64,000 bases of DNA. It comes from Heloderma charlesbogerti. Taxonomy: Eukaryota; Chordata; Lepidosauria; Squamata; Helodermatidae. Positions 55,080 through 64,000 of this stretch are shown in pieces. The DNA lies in the NCBI GenBank assembly GCA_026122225.1, contig JANEZZ010001905.1, positions 2,792,001 through 2,856,000 of the forward strand, read 5' to 3'. Positions within the stretch are counted from its first letter, which is position 1. Each line of letters starts with the position of its first letter. The notes beneath the pieces were generated by a model. The model made no database searches and was not told where the DNA came from. It saw only the letters and a list, made by a program, of their open reading frames with translations. Made by a program: the position numbers and the translations under genes.

Positions 55080-55200
55080 AGAAAATCCATGATGGATCAG
55101 ACCAAAGGACAATGTAGAGAAGCATTCTGTTTGCATAGTGGCCAACCAGCTGCTCATGGGAAGCCCACAAGAAGGACATGAGTTCTTCTTGTCTAAACAA
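55080..55200 (-). mobile_element. CR1/L3-like LINE 3' end fragment
   Basis: It contains 'gatggatcagaccaaaggac', 'agtggccaaccagctgctca' and 'agaaggacatgag', as at 20.9 and 61.6 kb. Confidence 0.55.
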
Positions 55201-55267
55201 ATATTTAGCCTCCCAGGAACCATAGAGAGGCCAACAAAAAAAAACCCTCCAAGGACTTGAACAACCC

Positions 55268-55322
55268 AGAAAGCTTCAGCTATGGGGCGGTATAGAAATA
55301 TAAGAAATGAAATTGAATGAAA
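55268..55322 (+). mobile_element. L2-like 3' tail
   Basis: The sequence 'gaaagcttcagctatggggc' followed by 'ggtatagaaatataagaaat' matches the tail at 7829. Confidence 0.5.
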
Positions 55323-56230
55323 TGGAGGCGGCTCTCTGAATGTGGAAAGGGTAGTCAGAGATCTGACCCCCACTCCCTTGCAACTGTTGTGGAAAGAGCT
55401 GCACCGGCCACCCTCCAAGGTTGGAAAATCAACCTCAGAGAGGGGGAAAGGGCGAAGTTCTGGTAGGGGAGGAGGGGAGGATACTGGAGAGGCCAGGATA
55501 TGATTTATCCTGAGCCTCTTCAAGCCTTCCCTCCCCCTCCAACGTGCTTTCACTAGACAGGCTGAAAAGCCTGTCAATCAAAAATAGGTTGGGGAGGCAA
55601 AGATCACCTCCGCCACTTCTCCCACCCTGCCAGCTTCATCCTGGCAGGTGAAAGGAATCTCCAAAGCCTCCAAGTTTGGGGGCTTTCCAGCAGCAAGGTC
55701 ACAGGAGCAAGGGCACAGTAGGATTGCACCCTCAGAGATTAGGAGGAGAGCTTTCCAAGTCCAGGTCTCTTACCCAGCTCTGAATAGGCCATCCAGCCAT
55801 TAGGCAGGTACACATGCAGCGGTGAGCTTCTGGATGTTAAGAAGCTGATATGCCAAAAACATCAGAGCATATTTATACACTTTCTACAACATTACTTCCT
55901 TGTTTGCCATTCTGTATATCTGAGCTCAGTCTTCTCAGTTCCAAAAATTCCAATGAAATTAAAAATCCCAAAGGCTTGAAATTGATATATATCTTTCAGA
56001 CTAGACTAAATTTATTCTAAATCCTATCTTTGAGAAAACAGCTCTTACCTTAAAATTTGCTACTCAAAATGGAATTGTGTAAACTTTTCTAAACATCAAT
56101 ATTTCAAATTTTATAGTGTGTGGTTTATGCAATATTTATTGACCATTAATTATCAACTATTAACTGAGCAGTGAGGTCTATGCACACCTTTGTCCTTAAG
56201 GAAAAAAAAAAAGAAGTTTGCCACCCAGCA
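55323..56230. other. Unassigned sequence
   Basis: The first part (to about 55750) is GC-balanced and the second AT-rich. The minus frame at 55053-55577 shows no domain. Confidence 0.25.
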
Positions 56231-56254
56231 CTTGTCATTCCTGGGAATGTCTGA

Positions 56255-56410
56255 AGGCACAGGAGGCAGCCCCCTTGCGGAAGCTAAGCAGGTCTGGATC
56301 TGGTCAGTGCTTGGAGGGAAGACCACTTGGGAACCACATGTAGCCACTTTGAGTTCCACAGTGGAAGAAAGGTGGGATCTAAATGTACTAAATAAATAAA
56401 TAATTCCTCA
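56255..56410 (+). mobile_element. 5S rRNA-derived SINE with L2-like tail
   Basis: Positions about 56275-56338 read 'gcggaagctaagcaggtctg', then 'ggtcagtgcttgga' and 'gaccacttgggaa'. This is a clear match to the second half of vertebrate 5S rRNA, which carries the internal pol III promoter elements. It is followed by a short body and the tail 'ggtgggatctaaatgtacta' plus an AAATAAATAAATAA run, resembling L2/SINE tails here. It is a 5S-derived SINE (SINE3 type), not a 5S gene: the first half is degraded and no T-run terminator follows. Confidence 0.8.
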
Positions 56411-56667
56411 AATAACCCTTGACCTTCAGTGATGGGCATTAGCTCTGCATTCCTCTTTAGATATTACCCAGAATTCATTATGGACCTGCCTATGTCTTGT
56501 CTCTTCTCTTTAATACAGTCTCTGTTTTTGCTTACGTATTAAACACTTTCAGTGGTTCATTACTTGGCATCTTATAGAAAGACATCTTATATTTTTTGGA
56601 GAGAAGTGAGTTAGCAATTTCTCAGTAGCACTCCCAGCAAATTCCAAAGCCTAAAGATATGTCAGCA

Positions 56668-56800
56668 TAGTTAATTCCTGTGCATGTTTAGACAAAGAAA
56701 AGGCTTACAACTCCCAGCATTCCCCAGCCAGCTTTGCTGGCTGGGGAATGCTGGGAGTTTTAGGCCTTATCTCTGTCTAAACATGCATAGGATTGCACCT
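56668..56800. repeat. Hairpin MITE-like element, family I
   Basis: The arms 'aactcccagcattccccagc' and 'gctggggaatgctgggagtt' are perfectly complementary around a ttt loop (24-bp perfect arms). Outer arms 'gcatgtttagaca' and 'tgtctaaacatgc' extend the palindrome to about 60 bp each side. Confidence 0.85.
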
Positions 56801-58365
56801 TTGTTGGTTTTAGCAATTATTTTTAGTGTCTACTTAGCCTCGGTTTTCCTTCAAAGTAGAAAAGGACCGGGAGTCCCTACAATCCAGGGACTCCCAAAGC
56901 CTGCGACCTAGATGGCATGACTTTTGCTCAAGCAGCTGCTCTTCTGCCTCCTCATTTTAGAAATGAAGAATGGGATGGAAGGTCTAGCATAGTTCCCCTT
57001 CGCCTTTCATGCAAGGCTAGTGCAGGAAGAGCAATGCTAACAAGCTCAGAGGACCAATGCACTAACCTGGGAGGCGGCGGGACCAGCGGAGCTCTCTGCT
57101 TCTGTTGCAGGCTTCTCTGGAATGCCGCCACATGCTCTGTGTCTTGTATGCAGAAGCAGGAGCTATAAACCCCAAACCCTACACTTCGCATGCAGAACAA
57201 AGCATGCAGCTCCAGTGAGAATGGAGGCAGGCAATTGCTTTTAGAAGAGGTGAAAGCAGAGTGTTAGAGTCATCCTTTCCTGTGGTGTGTACTTTCATTT
57301 CTTTTGTCCCACAATCACCTTTGGTCAAACAGATCTCACAGGTTCCTGAAGCACTGCGAACACTTGCAAAACCTGTTTTCCTGAGACAATAGTGGGATGG
57401 GCAGACAGAGCTCCTGCCTCTTTCAGGCCATTTTCAACTTTCCATCTCCAGCCTTACTCAGTAAAAGAGGGTGTGTGTTTTCTTCGCTTGGCACATTTCG
57501 TTTCTAAATGGGTTCTCTTTCCCCTTGCCTAGTAATGCAAGGGCAGCTTCAAAAATGACACCATGTGCAAGGATTTGATGACAGAAAACAAACCCACAAA
57601 GCAAAATCCTTCAGGGAATGCCAACGTCTCCCGTGGTGAGATGCTCTGAGACTTATCAGGGGATGAAATGACAAAGCAATCTTTATCTTTGTCCAGCAGA
57701 ACCAGGGACCTTGTCAAGTTTCTCTTCCTCTTCCCAAGTCTTTTTAATTTTACTCAGAGCATTGGGCTTGTCATGAAAACCATGACATTGATCAGCATTG
57801 GGTCCTCCTGGGAGACAGGAAGGTGTCTCTTCTTCTGCGATGATAACAGGAGGAGAATTAAATTTGAACCATTTTAGCTGCCTGCCAACACTAACCATCA
57901 TTCTGATCTGTGGTCTGATAAATAAGGAATCCATGCCCTCAAAAAGTTCCAGCATTGTCAGAAGAGAGGGAGAGAGAGAGAGACCCACTGATGCCCAAGC
58001 AAGGTGGATAAGAGTGTGCTACTACTTGAAATGTACATGAACCCAAGACAGTGTTCAAATGAAAGCCATTTAACAAAACTAGGGAAATGTTTCAAGAGCA
58101 ATGAATAAGCAGAAATGCTAAAGACGTCAGGCACTTCTAAAGGAAAAGGGCAGTTCAAAGTCAAACTGGAGGGAGGGGGATTTGTTCCTCTGCAAGCAAG
58201 GAGCTACAAGGGTAACTGTATGATCATATAGTCAAGATGCAGAAGGCTAAATAGTGGTCACTTGTGGTCTTCTACAGTGAGTTTTTCTTTTCTTTTTAAA
58301 TGTTTTAAATCAATGTTTTCCCCCAAGAATATCTTTGAAAAGGATGCAACTTCCAATTAAAGAAG
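56801..58365. other. Unassigned sequence, possibly host non-coding
   Basis: No repeat was matched. The block at about 57690-57990 ('accagggaccttgtcaagtt' to 'aaaaagttccagcattgtca') looks single copy. The overlapping frames on both strands have no domain. Confidence 0.3.
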
Positions 58366-58930
58366 GTGGGTTTGGCATCCGGATCTTGCTACATATTATT
58401 GGTTTATCTGCTGACCTGCACTAAGCTTTGGTCTTTTCCACTTAGATTTGATTTTCCACCTTGGTCAGTTCTGGAATCCTCCTGTCTGGAGTCTCTCTTC
58501 AGATGGATGGCATTGGCACTAGGTTCTCGGCATATCAGAGTGGATAGGGCTCCTCCCATGGTTGCAGCGGTTAGAGATGTGTGACATATAATGTCATACC
58601 AATTAACAGTTCAGTCTATTTTCCCACGCCAAATTGACTCTATGGGGAAATCCTGATTTAAAAATGGGAAACAGAACGTTTTTATGGCAGACCTGGATGG
58701 ATAAGATTATTTTTACTTTAGATCAATTATTGGGTGCTGATGACGAGTTTTTGCATTTTTGGCTTTGTGAGATAAACTTGATTTGCCTGCTATAGCTGAA
58801 TGGCGATACATGCAACTGCAACATTTATTAGAATCTAGATTCAGCCCTGCTGCTTTCACAGCATCGGAGTCCCCTTCGCTATTGGAAATACATATTGAAG
58901 TTGACCAGGTACATCGACCCACATGATTCA
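58366..58930 (+). mobile_element. L1-like ORF2 remnant (uncertain)
   Basis: Short frames recall the region after the L1 reverse transcriptase, for example 'gatttgcctgctatagctga' giving DLPAIAEWRYMQLQHLL, similar to the LPxxxxFRYLQLRH pattern of L1 ORF2. Many stops are present. It faces the L1 RT fragment that follows. Confidence 0.4.
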
Positions 58931-58939
58931 CATTTGTAA

Positions 58940-59340
58940 ATAGTATACCTATTATCAGGAGGGATGGCCGAACTCACTCCTGCCGCGTGCCACTCACTGG
59001 ACCCCTGCTGGCCACCTAACCTCATTAATTTTGTCAAAGGCCTTTTCTGGGCCAGAGAGATGATGGCTGTGTGGTTGGTTCTTTCAGCATTTAAGGTGAC
59101 CAGATCAACAACTAATCTATGATTATCAGCCCCCTGTCTGTTTTTAATCAATCCCACCTGGTCTGGTGGAACCAATGTTGCAATAACATGTTGCAATCTA
59201 TCACCCAAAATTGCTGTTAATTTTTTTAATCTCTGCGTTAATTAATGATATAGGTCAATAGTTGGCACGGTTGATATGGTCCTTGCCAGGCTTAGGACTC
59301 ACTGTAACATAAGCATTGCTTAGCAATGAAAGAAGGGAGC
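58940..59340 (-). mobile_element. L1-type LINE, RT fragment
   Basis: The minus strand encodes LGDRLQHVIATLVPPDQVGL, IKNRQGADNHRLVVDLV and then a degraded SLDAEKAFDKIN block. This is the early reverse-transcriptase part of L1-type ORF2. It is a short, dead fragment. Confidence 0.65.
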
Positions 59341-59694
59341 CCAATTCAAAAATGATTATAAAGGTGGTTCAGCTTTGGACCTAAAAGGCTGGCAAATGTT
59401 TTATACCACTCAATTGGCAATCCAATTTCTACAATGATGGGTGTTCAAGGAAGTTGTCAAAGCTGAGAAGGACGTTGCAGAGAAGTAAGATCAATTCTCT
59501 TGTTTGCTCTTCACCAGGGAAGATACTGAAAATATACTGACAGCAAGCCTTATATTGCTTTAGCAATAATGGTGGTTAATGGCATCTAGAGAGTGGGTTC
59601 CAGGGGAAAATGACATAAACCAAAACAAAGTAAGTCATTTATTTGGGTAGCATCAGACATTCCATCTCTTCCTTGGCCTGTCCACCCAGCCTTC
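59341..59694. other. Unassigned sequence
   Basis: A piece at 59445-59540 ('aagctgagaaggacgttgca') may be further LINE remnant. No gene is seen. Confidence 0.25.
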
Positions 59695-60110
59695 ATTCAT
59701 TCATTCATTCATTCATTCCATTTCCATACCACCCAAGAGCCTAAGCTCTCTGGGCAGTTTACAAAAAAACCAGAACCCTAAAATACAAAATAATAAAGCA
59801 TAATATAAAACCTTTACTGTACAGAATTTTAAAACAATTTCAAACAGCAAAAACAATAACAATAAAATACCAGGACCCAATAATAACAATGCACATTAAA
59901 AAGCCCTATCAAATGCCTGGGAGTACAGGAAAGTCTTAACATGACAAGGTTAAAGATGACAACATTGGCACCAGACAGATCTTACTGGGGAGAGTGTTCC
60001 ATAATCCATGGGGGCTAACACCAAGAAGGCCCTCTCCCTTGTTGCCATCCTCAGTACCTCCCTTGGAAGAGGAACTCAGAGGAGGGCCTCAGATGCTGAT
60101 TGTAGTTGAT
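59695..60110 (-). mobile_element. L2-type LINE 3' end
   Basis: It begins with a reversed ATTC repeat tail and 'taccacccaagagcctaagc', 'tctctgggcagtttac'. It continues with 'atcaaatgcctgggagtaca', 'acaacattggcaccagacag' and 'aagaaggccctctcccttgt', matching L2 copy 2 3' UTR at 3.9-4.1 kb. Confidence 0.78.
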
Positions 60111-60295
60111 CATTCCAGCAGCCGTCATTTCTCCCAGGTGTACTTAAGGTTGTGAGGCAGTATGGCTGCCAGGAGGAGAAGGCTGGGGCACGATTATGGC
60201 TGGGGCACAGAGCCCGCTGGGGAGATGTTTCTGTCCCTGGGACAGGTGAGCGATTCTGCTCGGAGGTGGTGCAGGAGCACAGCTATCTACCATGA

Positions 60296-60480
60296 GGCTG
60301 GTGGCTCCAATGTCAGGGGAGCAGCGAATCAGCTCCAGGTTTCAGTCAGAACCAGTCAGAACTCTAAAGGAGCTATCCAAGGTGCAGAGCATATTTATAC
60401 CACTGGACTGAAACCCTGAGTGGATTCACCACCCCACTGACATCAGAGCCACCAGTCTCCACTGGTATAAATACTTTAGG
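60296..60480. repeat. Dispersed repeat family F, inverted pair
   Basis: The left half 'ctggtggctccaatgtcagg' to 'ggagctatccaaggtgc' is the reverse complement of the family F unit. The right half 'actgaaaccctgagtggatt' to 'gagccaccagtctccactgg' is its forward copy. They make an imperfect hairpin with a centre near 60385. Confidence 0.6.
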
Positions 60481-61597
60481 TAAATGCATGTTAGCCACAA
60501 ATCTAAATGGTACCTTCAGCTTCACAGCCAGCATGTCACTGACCACCATTTGCGGGGAAGCAACAGACAGGGAGATGTGATACCTTCCTGTCCTGCCTGT
60601 AAACTTCCAGACGCATCTGGAAACGGATGCTGGATTAGACGAGACTCTGGACTGATCATCTTCTTAGATTCTTAACCTCAGGGACCTGGGATCTGAGACC
60701 AAGAGTGCTCTGAGTATGCACAAAGTGCTTTCCCCTCTTCCAGTAGTCATGTGTCAATGCAGCAAGGACTAGGTGAATTAGGAGGCATGATTTCTGGGTC
60801 AAAGCTTTGTCTTCCAGCATGGCTTGACCTCTGGCAATTCGTTTTTGAGAAGCAAACCACTGCCCAAGGCTGCTCACCATGCATCCTGCTTCCAAATGGC
60901 CTCACTTTCAAAGTAGACTTTTGGGGGAAGCCAAGTCAGCAGTCGATATCACAAGCCCAGACACGGAAGTCCACGTGTCCCACAGATGGTAAATCTCAAT
61001 GCTTTTCAGTCTAGGAACAAAAGGCAAGGCACTCCAATGAAAGGGAGAAAATGGCTAACGCTCATGCAAGCGGCGGTAAATGCAGATGAGCCCGTCAAAT
61101 AAAGAAGTGTTTCTCCGTATAGCCAGGAGAACATTCCACAATTCCCTATCTTATATAAAACAATCATCTCCTTTATGTCCTTTTTAAAAAGGCCCTGTAT
61201 GCAGGAAGTATAATCTCCCCATTTTGCAGAACTAAATATACTGGAGGATTTTTAAAACACACACACACAAAAAGCACACATCTGCGTTTTATTGTTCTTT
61301 TCCTCTTTACAATGGAAACAAATATACAGTGTGAACTTCAGGACTGACATTTCAGCTAATCGTGTGTGTGTGTGTGTGAACATCAGCAGCTTGTGGTACA
61401 AGTGTGTTGCATCAGGGTTTCGTTGTCACACAGCCTTTGTATCTGCTGCCAGTTTGACTGACTTTACCCCTGTGAATTTGCAGTTAAGGGGCCTTGAAAG
61501 AAGCAAAGCGTGTTGCTTGATGACTATGGGTGGCCCTTGTGGGTGGCAATTTACCTACAGGGATGGAGTTTGAGATGAGTTTTCTGCAGAGAAACAT
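60481..61597. other. Unassigned sequence, possibly host non-coding
   Basis: The block at about 61030-61260 ('aaaatggctaacgctcatgc', 'gatgagcccgtcaaataaag') looks single copy. A CA run lies at 61256-61270 and a GT run at 61362-61378. Confidence 0.3.
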
Positions 61598-61850
61598 CAA
61601 GGGTCCATCACACCCAGCATTCTGTTCACACAGTGGCCAACCAGCTGCCAGTGGGAAACCCACAAGCAGGACATGAGTGTATCAGCACCCTCCCGCCCAT
61701 GCTTTCCAGCAACTGGTGGACACAGGCTCACTGCCTCTGGTACTGGAGGTATTGAGTTAGTTATTTACTATATTCCTATGGCTGCCCATCAGGGAATGTT
61801 CTCCGGGCAACGTGTAGTTGCCCGATTCATTCTCATTCCAGCAATATTTT
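61598..61850 (-). mobile_element. CR1/L3-like LINE 3' end
   Basis: It contains 'cacacccagcattctgttca', 'gtggccaaccagctgccagt', 'cccacaagcaggacatgagt' and 'agcaactggtgg', the same unit as at 20.9 and 55.1 kb. Confidence 0.6.
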
Positions 61851-62159
61851 GCTGAAGCTCCTTTCACCTAGTTCAATGTTGCCTTTTCCATCTTTGTAAA
61901 TTCTTGGACTGTTATAGCTCTTCACCTTCTGACCTTAAGTTTTTTTCTTGCCTACATCTTGCAGAGGATTAAGAGGAAACAAATTCAGATTAGAAGAGGT
62001 CAGGAGGCGGCTAGTTTGTTAGCTAGTAATAACCTTCTGGGAAATAATCTTCTTTATGATGTTGAATTACAATAAAAGGAATACTTTGGAAATAAATAAG
62101 AGTTTGAAGAAGTCAATTAGAAAGCAGGCTCAGGAACACCTATGGATCAAAGCAGGAGG

Positions 62160-62250
62160 GATAAACCTGATGTAAGGCAGCCTCCTTCATCCTGGCGCTC
62201 TCCAGATGTCTTGCATGGCCAGCCAGCATGGCCATTTTAATGTGAACCTA
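62160..62250. mobile_element. MITE-like family H fragment
   Basis: It contains 'ggcgctctccagatgtcttg' and 'ggccagccagcatggcc', one arm of family H. Confidence 0.45.
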
Positions 62251-62269
62251 CCTAATTGGCACTGAAAAA

Positions 62270-62665
62270 TACTGAAAAAATACGCAAACTGGAATGCCAT
62301 TATATTTTTATATTCTCACTTTTTGGAACATTATGGTACATAATGTACATAATTCCCCAATCTAAAAAATGCATACAAAAGTGCACTTAAGTGAGAGAGC
62401 TCACAAAAAACATGTATATTACTAAAAAGAATGATGTTCAAAAATCCTTCATGTTACAGAAAGTTGCTTGAAAAATGCATATATTAATGCAAAATTCCAT
62501 ACAGAAATGTGTACATTGTGAGAAACGTGTGTGATTTCTTTTTATTTTTTTGTGCGGAAAATTTTTTAAAAATTGCAAACTCATATGGAAATGGGACAAA
62601 ATGAACTGAAGCATGGAAATATGAGAAACTGAGTTAAACCAAAGCTGACATATCTGTGCATCCCT
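62270..62665. mobile_element. AT-rich hAT-like right end (uncertain)
   Basis: An AT-rich body with repeated 'aatgcatat'-type words ends 'atatctgtgcatccctccct', which resembles the hAT right ends in this window. The left end and a duplication were not found. Confidence 0.35.
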
Positions 62666-63720
62666 CCCTAATCGTGTGGGAAGTTAACTTACAGGGGTCC
62701 TGCAAGCAGCTAGCGTGCTAGTTATTTAGGTGAGCCTACCTCTGCCTGGGCAAAGGGGAGCTTCATCTCCATCCTTTTCCCTAAGCTACACCTTAGGAGG
62801 AGAGTAGGAAGGCCTCCCCCAGTCACCCCTCCCAGGACCCTGCAACTCTGGCCAGGTCAGTCCCAAAGGTGATCTGTATCCCACCCATGGGTTTTGCCAG
62901 TCATCGTAAAGATGCCTTGGAGTGCTCACCAGCATCATCTCCACCTGTGCAGTTACCTGTGCCTACCTGCGCAATGTGACTACATTCCCTTAATTAACAA
63001 GCCCCACTGGTCTACCTGCTCCTTCTCCAACTAAGTCAATTGGTCAACAGGTTAAAAAAAACCTACTCGGCCCAAAAGAAGAAAAGCCAATCTTGCACTG
63101 ATACAAAGGGAGGGTAGGTGGGTGCTGGAAAATGGAAGAGGGAGGCTGTGGTCTGGGCGGAGACTGCTTACATAGCATTCCAAGCTCCACCCCTTTCCAT
63201 CATCATCATGATGTGCATCTGCACACTGATCTTGCACATGCCCCACCCCCCCTTCCAGTGCATTGGCAATGACATCCCTGCTAGAAGTCTTTCAGTTTGG
63301 GCAGGGGAAAGTGTAAAGCAGTGATTACGTATGTTTTTCTCTCAAGGGTTTTATCGGAGGGCGGGATAGATGATTAAGTGTCAATACAATAGCTCTATAT
63401 GGATTCACAGTAGTGGTGTAGTACCCACATAGGAAGCTACATGCATTTACAAAGGAGAGGGCCTTCTCCGTGGTTGCACCCTGACTTGGGAATGCCCTCA
63501 TAAAGGAGATATGGGATTGGTTGGCCCCAACTGCGTTCTCTTTTTGGCGCCAAATTAACAGGTGCTTTTTTGCTCTGGCATTTTAACATTTTAATACTTT
63601 AGAATGTTAATTTTTTAAAAAAATAACTTAATTGATAGTTGCATTTCTGTTTGCTTACTAGCTGAAGAATTATTTTCTGCCTTTTAATTTGAAGTTGCAT
63701 GGTTTTATATTGGCTTTGTT
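62666..63720. other. Unassigned sequence
   Basis: I recognise no gene or clear repeat end. A TTG repeat starts at about 63720. Confidence 0.25.
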
Positions 63721-63724
63721 TTGT

Positions 63725-63935
63725 TGTTGTTGTTGTTGTTCTTACATTTATATCCTGCCTTCTTTTTTCTTGCCAGGAACCCAAGGCAGCTTGCATTGTC
63801 CTCCTCCTCTCCACTTTATCCTCACAACAAAATCACCCAGTGAGCTTCATGGCTGAGTGGGGACTAGAACCCTGATCTCCTGGGTCACAGCCCAACACTC
63901 GCACCACTACACCACACTGGCTCAACAGTATACAC
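63725..63935 (-). mobile_element. tRNA-derived SINE with L2-like tail
   Basis: The reverse complement begins with 'gagccagtgtggtgtagtgg' (A box region), has a 'gggttctagtccccac' B-box region and 'gctcactgggtgattttgt', and ends with 'ggatataaatgtaag'. The head is tRNA-like and the tail is of L2 type, so L2 machinery probably mobilised it. Confidence 0.75.
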
Positions 63936-64000
63936 AACATTACAACATTTATATGGATCCCTTGTGGATGAAAGATGGTTTATACATTTTATAAATCAAT

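Noticed and set aside
55053..55577. 174-codon minus frame as a gene
   Set aside because: It overlaps LINE and L2 tails and shows no recognisable domain.
56275..56338. A 5S rRNA gene
   Set aside because: Only the second half of 5S is recognisable, and a LINE-like tail follows with no terminator T-run.

Overview
This window looks like nuclear DNA from a vertebrate, most probably a squamate reptile (lizard or snake). The evidence is the repeat mixture: CR1, L2, L1 and BovB (RTE) LINEs together, many short hAT-type elements, a Tc1 transposon, tRNA-derived SINEs ending in an L2-like tail, and a 5S rRNA-derived SINE. I cannot name the species. I found no convincing host protein-coding exon, rRNA gene, tRNA gene or CRISPR. 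Every long open frame I could interpret belongs to a transposon or is a chance frame in GC-rich repeat DNA.

Layout. 1-6.2 kb: two decayed minus-strand L2 LINEs, the first split by a hAT that is itself split by another hAT. 6.3-7.1 kb: CR1 and a hAT fragment. 7.1-21.3 kb: mostly unassigned DNA with scattered hAT elements, SINEs and LINE tails. 21.5-23.1 kb: a complete but dead Tc1 transposon. 24.2-25.5 kb: CR1 with hAT pieces. 27.8-28.5 kb: L1 3' end. 29.6-36.7 kb: CR1 and nested hATs. 39-43.8 kb: CR1, then a BovB whose endonuclease and reverse transcriptase parts lie in opposite orientations. 44.2-53.5 kb: SINEs, LINE tails, a 3.5-kb hAT carrying further hATs and a tandem repeat, then CR1. 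53.5-64 kb: mostly unassigned, with L1, L2 and SINE remnants.

The most distinctive content is one hAT-like non-autonomous family, called hAT-A here, with about 13 copies. It has TAGGGATGT...ACATCCCTA ends and 8-bp target duplications that I matched by eye. The longer copies are built from short perfect palindromes (GGCTACGTAAA core) arranged inside one large palindrome with arms of about 180-195 bp, and they carry splice-donor-like AGGTAAGT motifs facing outward near the ends. A related family, hAT-B (TAGGGCTGTGCA ends, 5 copies), shares this plan. The nesting order gives a chronology: hAT-A sits in L2, CR1, hAT-D and hAT-B, and I saw nothing inserted into it, so it is the youngest layer.

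Family labels A, B, D, E, F, G, H, I, J and K are local names for this window, not database names. Boundaries with a matched target duplication are exact or nearly so; the others are approximate.
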